A stretch of 64,000 bases of DNA, taken from NCBI GenBank assembly GCA_965153455.1, contig OZ234496.1, positions 18,406,304 to 18,470,303 of the forward strand, read 5' to 3'. The stretch is from Sphagnum compactum (Eukaryota > Bryophyta > Sphagnopsida > Sphagnales). The notes beneath the pieces are model-generated. The model made no database searches, was not told the DNA's origin, and saw only the letters and a list, made by a program, of their open reading frames with translations. Positions 11,046 to 25,770 of this stretch are shown in pieces. How positions within the stretch are numbered: position 1 is the first letter of the stretch; each line of letters begins with the position of its first letter. A program made the position numbers and the translations under genes.

Positions 11046-13920
11046 TCAATAAGCAGAGAATTCTCTATCAACAATATTGTTATCTAATTTGCGTACATTC
11101 CACAGTCTAAAAAAGCTTTGCCCCTCTTCCTCATCTTCATCTGAGTCGCTACTGCTACTTGCAGAAGAGTTTGGCAAGTCTGCATGCACAACATACCTTA
11201 CAACCTGCAACATCACAAGAAGTTACCTTTAAAGACAGCAGCTATCTGAAATTTATTCAATCCATTTAGCCAGCCTTGTACCCCAAAAGTAGGGGGTTGG
11301 GGGTGGGAAATGTGGACTTGAAGCACAAGCACAAGCAAGAACCTCAAAGACATGAGAAAAAATGTTTAAGGTGGGTATGTGGTAAAGCCTTTTAGGACAC
11401 TGCCTGCTGGAGATCATTGAGCCCTTTGCAATCACTAGGAATGTAAATGCTGTGCTAGGCAAAACCATTAACTTGAAAGTAGTGCTGCTAATCGCCTCTA
11501 ATAACAAGGCAAAGCCATCTCCTTGTACAGAAAACATAATGCCATAGCTTCCATGATGACAATGGTGACATGCAAGTAAACTGACCTGGTCAACTGACAT
11601 TGGTCTCAGAGAATGATGGTCCAAAATTTGCTTTTTCACTACACACTTGGACTCCATTGGTTTCAAATTTGACTCAGGTAACCACAGAATCCCTTTGCAC
11701 TGAGGACAAAACACTCTATTTGACATGAACACCCGAGACACTCGTCCTGTGAAACAATCCATCCATCATAAGCTTGTCAGGTATTAACAGAAAACAAACT
11801 ATTCTAGATCCTTATTATCAATCTTCATTTGGGACTTAGAAAGCTAAATTTCGAAATGTGAGTGTTTAGACAGGGTGTGATCAAGTAAAACATCTACTAA
11901 TATATAGTTAAAACAACACTCGTAGTCTTACCTTGCCGGGCCAAATCAAAAGCTTTGCGCCAAAGCCCAATTGGCTTGTCAACTTGATTCTGCACTAATT
12001 GTCCAGTGTTATCACCTCTGCCTTGCCAGTCATCACCTTCTCTAATTCCCACCAAACTCAGGATCTTTGAGTTCAAGTCAGGAGCCAAAGAGAGGGACAA
12101 AAATTGTGCTTGCCAAAGAGAATCCTCATTTGCCGCAACATTCCATGCCCTGCGATAACAACCGAATGGAGAAGGTCTTTCCTCAGGTCTGCTGCAAGTT
12201 GAATGCAATGAAAGTTTTCCTTCATGTATTGAAACTCAGGGCCTTTGGACAATGAAAAACTGATTTCTTCAGACAACCGGCTTCTTCAGTCCTTACAAAC
12301 AATTCTGTCCTAAGATTTCAAATTGTTTGTGAAAGTATCTAAAGTATAAAGAACTAAAGCTTAGCACAACAAGAGAGTGGGCTGTGGTGAAGTACTTGCA
12401 GACAGCTGAAGCAGTTGCTAGAGAACATGCATCCAAAAATCCAAAGATGTACACAAGTGAATCTTCAGACAGCTGCACAGAGTCTGCAAACCAAAATCAA
12501 GTAAGGATAAACCAGACTTGAAAAACATTTCCAAAGTCAAAGAATCATTTCTGACAGTAGTGAAACATCTGATAAGAGGAGCATTATCTTCCAAGGCATA
12601 GATCTGCTCAGTAATGGTGTAGCTGCAGTCAGGGCATAACCTCTGTCTTCAAACATTGCTTGTATATTGCCTTTGTAAATTATGGGTACCATTCAGAGGA
12701 TATCGTGTTCACAATTGATTGTAATATGATTTTCATGAAAGGAACTTCTTAGAAGAGAAAAGAGCTCAAAGAAGGGGAGATTTACCAGCCTGAGGTTCAG
12801 GATTCTTATGCCTACGATGCCAAGTAATTGCTGCAGTTTTGTACCCGTGGGCTGCGGACGTTCTTCGCTGCTTTGGTAATATGTCTTCAGCTGTTTGAAG
12901 AAGCTCTCTTGCTGCTATCAGATGCTGACTTGTATCCATTCTGACAAACACCCAAACAAACACAGAAATATGCTAAAATGGATTTCTCACCCTTGGGAAG
13001 AAACTGAACCTCTCAAATCAACCAAATCTCTTCAAACTCAACTCACTGAGAGGACAAGAAGTGCATGCTCTGATGGGGAGGGAGACACAATTTGTATCTC
13101 TAGTCCTGAAGTATAGCATAGACTTGAAAGAAATACAAGAAAGGGAAGTCACTTTGGTACCCAGACATTGTTTGGAAGGCATGGAGGATATCATTGTAGA
13201 TGATGCCTTGTAATGCTTTTGGAGCATTTACATACGCTGCCCTAACAACACCTCGTAGCTCCTTACATGCTTCTGCATAGTCACATCTGCAAATTCAACT
13301 GAAGATATCAGAAATTCCCAAAACTCTTTGCCACTTTCAGCAACTTTCCTTCCACATGATAAGCAAATGCCAGAGACATTCAACCAGTTACATGAAAAAA
13401 TATTGTTATTGTCCTTTAACTACACCCATAATTCTTCAGGTTTTCATGACATCCACTTGCAAACCCTAGTTCCCACGGAAAATTAATCTGACCTTTCTTA
13501 CGCTCCAGATTTCCCAAACCCCAGTGAATGAATCTCACCACAAAAAGAAGAGAACGAGAGTCATTCAGAACACTCTTAATTGTTCAAGCTTTCAACACAA
13601 TCTACCATCTATTCCAGAAATATGATCTATCTCCAAGTCCTTCTCTTTCTCAGAAAATCTTACAATACAGAAAACACAGGTAGAAAGTTTCCCCCCCCTG
13701 CAGTAGCAATGTGGAGTAAACTTACAACAACATCTTCGAGCCTCTCAAAAGCATCGATCTCACAGAATCGGTTCGGAAGAATCACATCGATAAAAACCCT
13801 AAATAGGAAAAGAATGCTTCCCGGATTGATTGATGTTCAAGTATTGCAGTTTAAGTAAAGAATCAATCACCTGCGTGTGATGGCGGAGTGCAATTGCAAG
13901 TCTCGGTATCGCCACTGCAT
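11046..13920 (-). CDS. F-box protein, At5g52880-like
   Basis: Substrate-recognition subunit of an SCF ubiquitin ligase by family. Exons read on the - strand: 13920-13871, 13798-13726, 13286-13161, 12940-12786, 12483-12396, 12149-11932, 11746-11586 and 11204-11046. From the third exon on, all joins are GT-AG and in frame. An N-terminal helical part has ACKELRGVVRAAYVNAPKAL and ARELLQTAEDILPKQRR. The F-box is VQLSEDSLVYIFGFLDACSL, followed by WNVAANEDSLWQAQF. A Cys pair sits in FCPQCKGILWL, and the tail is acidic (SSSSDSDEDEEEG) ending with RLW. This order matches the Arabidopsis At5g52880 family. The join between exons 2 and 3 is one base out of frame in my reading, so the N-terminus and true start (13920 or an internal Met) are unresolved. 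Confidence 0.85.
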
Positions 13921-15031
13921 CCTTCTAGGAAAAGGGCGATGGTTGCAGCAACACCAGCGGTGTTGAGGTCGTGGCGATGGCGATGGAACAAACGTGGAAC
14001 TTGACTGGAGCGACTCCTCCTCCTCCTCTTCTTCACAATGTAATTTGCTTGCTGCGAAGCTTTCCCCGTTTGGGAGATGGTCAGCGGGCAGGCCGAGAAT
14101 TTTACGCCCTTCTTTTTTCCATGTGTGTTTCTTGGCTCTGGCCCATAGGGTAGAGACTAAGCCAAATTGGCGTAGAATATTAGCTCGAACTTCACCCAAT
14201 GTGTGAGTGACTTCTGGAGTGTTATGTGTGCATGTGATGGATGGGCATGTTAAGGAGAAGTCGTCATGCATTCCGATGAAAAGTTTTGGATTTAATAATA
14301 AGGGAAGGTTTTAGTTTGAAGTTTGAACTTGCCATCAAGGGTTGATAGTTTGGTAAGTCAACATTTAAGAATTCAAATGAGGTTGAATCGTCATACATTG
14401 TTTCTTTGCTTCTGAAGCTCCAAGAACATTTGTAGCCTTTCAACTAATGTTTCCAATGTTGCAAAAATTTCTCAATTTGGTAATGGAATGAGGAAGATAT
14501 GAGGTGTTTGGTGTAAAGAGGTTTAGTGTTGAGTGATGGTTGAATTAAAATGGATTAGAATTTTAAGCTTAATATCTTTGATTGTTGCATCTTTGCTTTT
14601 AAAATACAAAGAATTTTTGTAAAGCACTAGTTGGCACACCTATCAATTTTAAATCACTCAAAATGGACTAAACATGAGAAGATATGGGGCTGGAACTAGA
14701 GAGTGGCCTAGAGCAAAATTTTCAAAAAATTTGAAGCAAACTATCACTTATTTTCTTCCTAGGTTTTTTACAGTTTTCCTTTATTTTTAGCATTCACAGA
14801 ACATTTGTAGCCCTTAGTTTCCACTTCCAATGTCACAAAAATCATTCAATTGAGTTTATGGAATTAGGTTGGAATTGGAATTGAGGTTAGGTTAGATTCG
14901 AAGAACATAGTTGAAAATTAACCTCGGTTCCAATGAAAAAACAAAATGGAATTAGATTTGAATTCAGTTTTTTAATAGTTTTAAAATAATAATAGTGTAA
15001 AAATTTGGAACTATACCTAGTTCTAATCCTT

Positions 15032-15080
15032 GGTTTAGGGTTTTGGGGGTGGTTTAGGGTTTTGGGGGTGGTCTAGGTTT
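15032..15080. repeat. 19-bp G-rich tandem repeat with telomere-like core
   Basis: Two identical copies of GGTTTAGGGTTTTGGGGGT and a partial third. The TTTAGGG core is the plant telomere unit and the G runs could form a quadruplex. Confidence 0.8.
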
Positions 15081-17329
15081 TTTCTTTTTCTTTTGCACTA
15101 GCTTGTAAAAGAACTTTTGACATTGGAAAGTTATTTTCAAATTTACATTTTTTTCCCCCCATTTTTCCCCCTATTTCCTTATTAAAACTTCTTTACAAAA
15201 AATGTTTTCACATATTTTCTTTGATAGTTCATGAATTGTTTTTGAACAATTTAGAGGTTTTCAATTTTATTTGTCAAAATATGGAAAAAATGAAAACAAT
15301 ATTTAAATGCAACCTTAAAGTGCAAGTTTCAAACTCAAACAATAATTATTTAAAAACATTCAACTTCAAAGTCTATTTGTTCCAAAACATATATTAATTC
15401 AAGTCCAATTGAAAACACCAAACAAACTATGTGAAACATCTCAACCTAAAAACAAAACTACTTAGAAAATTTCAATCTCAAAGTCTTGTTTGAAAACATT
15501 TCAACAAATGAATCCTTCTTAGATTTGAATTTAATGTGTTGATTTATATGAACTCCTCTTCATTGGCAGAAACAACAACAAATGAAAAACTCGCATCGAT
15601 TATCCATTTCCAGTGGAATGAAATTCTTGCATAGAACAAACGCTTTTACAAATCAACAAGCAAGAATAAAACAAAAAATGAAATTAGATTTTTAAAATAA
15701 AACAAAATATATTTACTTTAGTTTTATCATGAACAACTTTCTTTTCATTGAAAGGTTCATCATATTGCAATAAATAATCACCCTTCAATTCTTTGCTTAT
15801 AATCCATTTGCATCACTTTATTCTTCAAGTGGTTGTCAATTCAATTATATCTACATACAAAAATAAAATAAAAAACACATATCAAAATAAGAAGCAAAGC
15901 CAAAAATGACAACAAAGGTAAAACATTGTCATTTTTCAAGTGTTTATTCTGATTATACCTACAGAAACAACATATTAGAGGCATAAATCAAAGGAAGAAA
16001 TAAATGAAAAGAGAGAAAACATAAAAATAAATAAATAAATAAAATAAAAATAGAAACATAAACATTTTATAAGAAATATAATCCTTATGATTTGTTACTT
16101 CCATTCCATATTTTTGAAGAATAAGTGTTTTCTCCATCTAGGTAATTTCAACACTTGGGGCTAGTCTTGTTTGATGAAACCTTCTCCTTTGAATTAGAAA
16201 AAATTACTATCAACCTATCAAAAATTAGTCATAGTTGAGTGTGACCAATTACCAACTTTGTAAATCCTTCCTCATTTGGAAGCCTTCCATTTAGGTTTAA
16301 CTTGCAAGAACACCAAATGTGACTTAGGTTTGTTAGTAGGTTAGATTGTAGGATGACGACGAAAAAGTGTTTTATAAGTTGCAATACAAAATACTAAATG
16401 AACAATCAATGATAGGTTGGTGTTGATTTACATAACAACATAATATTTATATGCTAGATTTTTGAAACCCCTTAACAAAACTTCAAAACCAAATTGGTAG
16501 GTAAAGACAACAAAATGAATTCATCAAAGTCCACTTACTTGAACTTATAACAACCCCTTATAAAAAAAGTTCCACATCCTATATATTAATTCACTTGTCT
16601 GTCTGTGACAAGGCTTGGGAAGGGGGCTTGGCAAAACCGGTCGGTCTAAATATATTCAGATGGGGAAAACATAGTTTATTTTGACCAATCGACGTAGCTG
16701 ATAAAAACGAGGTCTCGGAATGAGCCGCAACTGGCCTGAAATGTTTCAACGCCAGGTGCGGGTCGTGGTGACGAAGAGACACACGTTTGCTGGATCCTCC
16801 GTCTCCCCGCACAGACATCAAAGCAAAATTTATAAAATAAAAATAAAAATAACTGCTTTGCGCCTTTGTGTGTGTCTCTCTTGGTTTAAAGAAACCGGGG
16901 GACTTCACAGTGTCCAAAGGTCACGGGTACCCACTAGTATAAAAGTATTCATACTAAAGATTTAGACCATTTGGAAATGTGAGCTAACAAATAGATTGTG
17001 CTAATATTTATCATTCCTCTTCAATAGAAAGAACATTAGATTTCTTGACAAACATGTCAAGACTAGCTATCAAGGCTCATTGCATCATTAGCAACTTTAA
17101 TTGTGTTGAAAAGGGGATTATAGGAGCTTTATTTGTGTCAACCACTCATTGTTTTTGCCATTGTTTTATAATTCTTCCAATGCCCTTTATCAATGATTGG
17201 ATATGCATCATAGAAAAAAAGTTAGGAAATACATTCATTCAAATGCAAACAAGAATCAACAGTAAAAAAATAAAGAAAATAAATCAAAATTGTAAAGAAA
17301 GAAATTAAATTACAAAAAAATTTATTTAT

Positions 17330-17472
17330 AATAAACAATAAAAGGTTGAAGCCACTATAGACAACATGAATTAAAAGTTATTATAAACAAAAGAAGGTTG
17401 AAGCCACTATAGACAACATGAATTAAAAGTTATTATAAACAAAAGAAGGTTGAAGCCACTACAAACAACATT
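17330..17472. repeat. 52-bp tandem repeat, about 2.7 copies
   Basis: Units beginning AGGTTGAAGCCACTATAGAC start at 17343, 17395 and 17447, an exact 52-base period. The first two are nearly identical; the third diverges after its first half. Confidence 0.9.
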
Positions 17473-18254
17473 TAGTTACATCAAATATATTTTAAAATGC
17501 ATTTAGATTAATATTTTTATGTATTTTTAGCTTTCCAGAGATGATCTGGAGGGAAAAAGAAGGCACCATTCAACAGCAGAGTGGTGTCCAATTTGCATGA
17601 ATCGATTGCCAAGCAAGTATGTAATAAGGGAGTGCATCACAACAGTATTGAGTAATGACAGAGGAGAACACCTGACTCTCCATGCAAAGTCATGCCATAG
17701 ATCCAGTGAATCAGTGATACAATTCCACATCACACAAATTTGACCATTCAAAAGCACTAGAAACCAGTCACACCTAAAACTTCTCCAAATGCACTATACT
17801 TTGAATATCAATCGATTGCAAAGCCCACCTCTTGTTTACTTTCCATCCCACCATTGGGAGATGAACTATGAATGAACTAGCAAATTCTGGGCTGATCAAA
17901 ACACACAAGTGCCTCAAAAAGCATTGTGGGCATTAAAATCAATGGTGAAAAAAATGATCTGCTATGGCAAACATCACCACCCATTCAAATGGGGCTCCTT
18001 CTGAGATTGACAATTGGTCAGGAGAAATCTGCTTGTAATACAAGAACTAAAGTTCAACAGATAAAAACCTTTACACCAATTGTAAACATGAAACCACTAG
18101 CTGCAGGCTGTAGTGACCAGGAAGACCTATGATCCCTGCTGCAAGAAGCCCTGTCAAAAGATTTAATTTTGTGGTGATAAATGAGAATGTGCTAACCAGT
18201 ACTGTAACCTAAATACCTTACTAAAATGCAGTGGACCCCAAAGTTGGTGCTGTG

Positions 18255-19246
18255 TTAGGTTGAACCTGCTGCTACTTTGGGGCCAGGTCCCAAGTAATTT
18301 GTGATGAGCCCCATCACGGCAAACCTGCATATGAATCGCATGCAGCTGTCATACAGTGAAACCATCTTATCTTGTAAACATATTTCTGCTTCCTAGAGTG
18401 ATGTCACACTGTAATCGACTGTCATAGTACACTGAAACTAAAAGAATAACTCTCCTGAAACTAAAACCCCACAAACTGTCTTTGATCAGGAACCCAACAC
18501 CAAAGAGATGTTCAGAAAAAGGCCTGCTAATGGAATAGAGAGATTTACGTCAAGGCCATGACAATTTGCTTCAAGTCATTCTCCAAGTTCTTCATGTTTG
18601 CAAGTGCTTGGGCAATGAATACTAATGAAAGAAAAGATGCCGCCTTTTGCTGCCACCAACCTCCCAAAAATCCAACAAACTTAAGTGCTTGTCAAGCAAG
18701 ACATTTTGACAAAGCAACCTCATCCGAGAAGAAAAAACAGCTCCTCCTAAGATCTGAAAAGCATCTGCGTTCTCCAGAGTCAAAAAACGGAGGAAATACA
18801 CTGGACCACGATTTCCAAGCAAAATAATATTCACCCACAAATGCCTGCTACTGGCTACTTGCAGGCTTCTAATATCCCTCCCTCCTCCAAAACCTAGAAA
18901 CCCTAACCCTAAATCCGAACAAAAACACAAAGACGATAAAGAAATGAACACACTCCAACGCAAAAAGAAAGTAGCTCCGACTCAAGAGACTACTCAACGC
19001 TCTGGAATCGAAAATCCGACTTCCAACACTTTGTTGTCAGCCCAGACACCCTAAAAAACACAGAAAAATAGGGTTTCAAAAAGCAAAAGAAAAACAAGGG
19101 AAACGCACCCGCATCATCACTCCAGCAATCCCGAATATTATGGCCAGGATGCTGGAGTAATCAGGAGGCAGATCGTTGGGGTCTACCAAGGCGGGGACAT
19201 AGGGCCGAGCCGCTGATGGCATACGCGGATCCGACTTATCCGCCAT
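18255..19246 (-). CDS. PAT complex subunit Asterix (WDR83OS) homologue
   Basis: Small ER membrane protein; in the animal PAT complex Asterix partners CCDC47 and protects unassembled transmembrane helices. Exon 1 (19246-19109) gives MADKSDPRMPSAARP, the VDPNDLPPDYSSILAIIFG core and AGVMMR. A later exon (18621-18549) gives FIAQALANMKNLENDLKQ, and the last (18324-18255) FAVMGLITNYLGPGPK to the stop. These match plant Asterix in order and joins are in phase. A short segment expected between AGVMMR and FIAQALAN (roughly a lysine/tryptophan-containing stretch of about nine residues, 3n+1 bases) must lie in 18622-19108, but I could not place it. Either it is a micro-exon or it is lost. Divergent from COX5C with a shared upstream interval. 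Confidence 0.85.
18891..18916. promoter_or_regulatory. Telomere-type motif inside Asterix intron
   Basis: aaaccctaaccctaaa occurs in the first intron, between exons 1 and the FIAQALAN exon. Similar boxes are seen near other genes in the window. Function not shown. Confidence 0.3.
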
Positions 19247-19627
19247 CGCAAACAAAATTCTCGCACTCTCTGGTGTGTTGGTCTCGCTCGCTCGCACACT
19301 CTTCACTGCAGACTCTTCACAGGCCAAATGGGAAGGAAACAAAATCCTATTCACACACTGAACTCAATCAAAGGACCCTGCAAAGACAGCCAGCACCCCA
19401 GGAGGACGGGACGTCGTCGCTCCACAGGATTGGTCCATACGACGTCCTGTCCCGGGGACTGTAGTCCCTACTAACGGGACCTCAACGGTTCCTTGTTGGC
19501 ATCTCAAAGTGTGCTCGCGGAAGAAGAGAAGGAAGGCAAAGGAAGAGGACGGAGTTGGAGGCGTTTTTGGTTGTTGATTTGCTGCAAGAAGACGAAGGAA
19601 GAAGAAGAATAAGATCGGGAGATTGTC
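19247..19627. promoter_or_regulatory. Shared upstream interval, Asterix and COX5C
   Basis: 381 bases separate the two start codons, which point away from each other. Both untranslated leaders and both promoters must fit here, so a bidirectional promoter is likely. The part is GC-richer than its surroundings. I see no certain TATA box. Confidence 0.55.
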
Positions 19628-21047
19628 ATGGTGATTTCTAGGATTCGGCTGGCTGCAAAGGCTGTCGCTCAAGCAGCGGCGCATGGCGGTGGTCATCATG
19701 ATCACATCCATACCAAGATCGTCCCCAGAGAAATTGCAACCGCTATCGTTCTTGGCATTTTCTGTAAGTCAATCTTCCTTGATTACCTCTTAAGTACTCC
19801 TGCTGTACTTGTCACTGATGCAGGAGGCTCTTTGCATTATGATGCACTCAGTACCTATTGTTGCCGCCTGCACAGGTAGTAGAAATTGCGATATTTTGAA
19901 ATCTTGATGCTGTTACAATTGATCATCCGCTTTCTGGCTTGAGTCTCCAGTGTCCACTTGAAGTAATTTTGGTGATCAATTCTTCGAAAAGAAATCTTCA
20001 ATTTCTTTCTTTTTGCGGGGGCTTTAGGCATGCGGAACAGGTTATAGTTTTCATCGTCCATTTTAGATTGACTAAGTCTACAGTTTTGTAGTCATTTTCT
20101 TGATATACTTGAGACAGAGATCAATGCACATTGCAGTGTCTCTATATCGCTGTTTTCAACGATCTCTTGCTTCTTTCGTACTTAGTCTTGATGTGATATC
20201 TCCGTTCTTTCTTGGTTTGCTTCAATATCTGCGGTTATAAAAATCCGAGGAAGTTGAAATTGATGTACGCGTGAAAGCTCCAGCGTACGTGACGTGCAGG
20301 CGACGGTAAAATGAAGAGCTTCTCGCAGTAGTAACTTTGTCTCATGAGCGGTAGTGCTTTGCAGGACTTTTTGAAGCTGCAATTTTGCAACAGAATTAGC
20401 GCTGGTTTGTCTTAGAAATTCCTAATCGTCAAAGGAGGGGGCATTGGCCAGGGCTCTTGGTTTGTTGCAAGGAGTTAATTGCGGGGCTTCTGTCTTGATG
20501 AAGTCTTGGACTTCGCACAGTATTTCATGTCATATTATGCCATGCGTATACAAATGTTTCTTGGTTTTTTCAAACGTCAGGTGTCTGGCTTACGTTGTTA
20601 GTTGTAACTTGTTGCATCTTACGAGGTTTCGCTGCTCATTGCTTCGACTGCCGCCACCAGAACCTCAACTCTCTGGCTATGCACGTCTGGATATTATATT
20701 GTGTGCACTGGTCTGGCGGTGGTATCAGCTGCACGATATAATTGTGACACAGACTTAAGCCCATCTTTCTTGTTTCGCTCCAAAAATGTTAACAACACTT
20801 CTTCTTGTTCTCTCTGGATGCAATGTTTGCACTGTGCAGTCTTAGATGTTGAAGTTTTTCCCATTTCACTTGACTAGGAATTCTGCGAAGATTCCAAATA
20901 GACGCTTATTGATTGGAGATTTATTGCTCTTGGCCGCATGCAGGTGCCTCATTCTGGAAGATGCATCACATGACCGAACGACGCAAAGTGCTGGCCTTCT
21001 ATGCGAAATTGGAGGCAGGCGAAATCACAGTTAATGCTGATGAGTAA
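19628..21047 (+). CDS. COX5C: Cytochrome c oxidase subunit 5C (VIc-like)
   Basis: Small nuclear-encoded subunit of mitochondrial complex IV. Two exons: 19628-19763 and 20944-21047, joined by a 1,180-base intron at a phase-1 GT-AG junction, giving 79 aa. The single membrane segment (about residues 34-52, IATAIVLGIFCASFWKM) runs into the family signature WKMHHMTERRKVLAFYAKLE and ends AGEITVNADE, matching plant COX5C. Plant proteins are usually near 63 aa. Here the N-terminus is longer and has a basic, Ala-rich start (MVISRIRLAAKAVAQAAAHG) followed by a His-rich patch (HGGGHHDHIH), compatible with mitochondrial import. The start is the only ATG in frame. The gene diverges from Asterix. Confidence 0.92.
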
Positions 21048-23129
21048 TCAGAAAGTGTACACTTTCAAGCACTACATTTCATATACGCAGAGGGCAACGA
21101 GAGGTGTACCGGTAACGTCTCTTGCCATGTTTCTCAGTGCTGCAGCTCAATACATTCTCATCTGGCTGGAGGTACCTACAGTTTACATAATGGTTTTTGA
21201 AATCCTTCCAAATTCATGCTTTCAGCCATTAGGCTGTTGGAATCGTGTTACAGGTATTGAGCCTGCTTAATAGGCGCATGTCAACCGGCTTCTCTTGCAA
21301 TTGCTAGAGGATCTGTGAACATAATTTAAAGACCTGTGCAAGGAAATTTTTTATGCCAAGACATCATGCGCATTCTTTTTCTTTTTTTTTTGCTGAAAAC
21401 AAAAGCATATGTTGGGTACAGTAAAGATCTTGCACTTTGACTCTTCTCTATGAAGCATTGAGAGTTCCATGTTGAGGTGTGAATTTTGAGGTGCTTCTAT
21501 GACTGGTTTCCTTGGAAGTTGGTACAGAAACACCAGCCTGCACAGATCTATATAAGCGAGAGATCGCCTTCAAAGTGGAGAGTAACCAGTACCATGGTAT
21601 GGCTTGGCAGGACATTAAACACCCGCTATGAGCTTTGCGGGTCAGTGCGGCGCCCTGCGCACAGTGCTAGTAGCATGGTTATGGTTTTGATTAGGGTTTG
21701 GAGTAATGTCGGCTGAAAAAGTAGGTAAATTTAAACTAAGACAGTCTTGACCAAAAGCAGCTGGTGTGATGCCTGCTTCTTTATATAGATGATCATGGGT
21801 TCAAAATTGCCTGCCTCCAATTTGAGCAGGACATGTAGTATCGATTTCTTTCTTTTAAGCAGCACATGTCTTCTTCATCATGCGAAACAGGCATGCGCAA
21901 AAACCGCGCACAGGGTGCTGCACTGACGCCTGCAAACTTATGGTGGGGGTGTTTAGTGTTTATCGTCCTTCAAGGCGTTGGCCTTCTATGGGATAAACGT
22001 CATCAAGCAGGTAAGCCCCTTAAGTCTTAGAGTAGGTCCACCACCAGCACAACAATGACCTATGAACAGTATAATTTAGATGAAGTTAAGCAGCGATTTT
22101 GATGAATTTCAAGCTTTACATAGTGTGAAATGGTGTGTGGACCAGTGTTGGGCGGGTATTTGATTTTTGAAATATCAGTCCGGTCTAGGTAGTTTAATTT
22201 TTTTAAAGTTTTGAAAGACCTTCCAGGGGTGGGTTTTAACTTTTTTTCTCTTCTCTTAAGAAGAGTTGGTTCCGAGGGTTTGAAACTATCGTTTTAATTA
22301 AGAGGCAGAATTAAGAAGAAAACTTGGAAACAAAAGTGCAGTCTTTCCAGAAAACAATTTGGAACAACGATGTGAAATCAAATGGATTCTCCTCACACAA
22401 GCAATTAGAGTAATTCACAAGTCTTCTTGATTCCAGATTCCACATGTTCTTTGGAACTACTACGAGAAACTTACGCAAGTGCTTAAGCAACCAATTTCGC
22501 ATTACACATGTGCCTTTGAAAATATTACTAGTAGAAACAAGTGCTAAGGAAATGATTTCACATTGCACATGTTTTTTTGAACTACTAGCAAAACTTACAC
22601 AAGATTTGATCAAAGAAAAAATAAGATTCTCATGAATAAGAATGGTGGGTTTTTTTTGTTAGATATGGTTCACCACAATAAGAAACCATGCCACTTACAC
22701 TTTTCATCATCTTCAAGCACCTCATCAATTATAGATATGGCAAGTTGCAAAAAAACATGTGCATGATTTTAATCATCAATAACAATCTATCTAGTCATAT
22801 TGCATCTTGTAAACAACCTACCAATACCACCCATCCAAGAATTTGCAATCCATTACTCCACAAAAAGATGTAAACAAACATCACTCCCACTAGCCTATCT
22901 TCAACTGCATATCATCACAATGAACCCTAGAATTTTCAAACACCTACACAAGTAAAAGAATCACAACAAAACCCCATAATTTATTTCATCACAAAGTCAC
23001 AAGAAGTGGATCACATATGTATTTCATGATCTGGTATGCTCATCATGTTGAAATTCCTGGCTCAATACTACAAGTAGATTGAACTTTCGGGTTCAATCCC
23101 TTTGAGCAAACTGAAGGAAGATACTGTCT
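21048..23129. other. Intergenic, no gene seen
   Basis: 2.1 kb between COX5C and the MCM3 relic. 21048-21300 may be the COX5C 3' untranslated region. I recognise no exon on either strand; short open frames around 22311-22873 are simple A/T-rich sequence. Confidence 0.5.

Positions 23130-25770
<2,641 letters not shown>

Larger units (their letters stand above)
13921..18254. other. Repeat-rich gap without recognised genes
   Basis: A 4.3-kb AT-rich stretch. 13921-14270 is probably the F-box leader and promoter; it stays open in frame with the first exon and includes a GAG-rich (Glu) run. 14500-15000 has degenerate GGAATTGGAATT-type sequence. The rest (15100-17320) is A/T-rich with no exon that I can support. 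17520-18250 holds short open frames without family resemblance. Confidence 0.5.
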
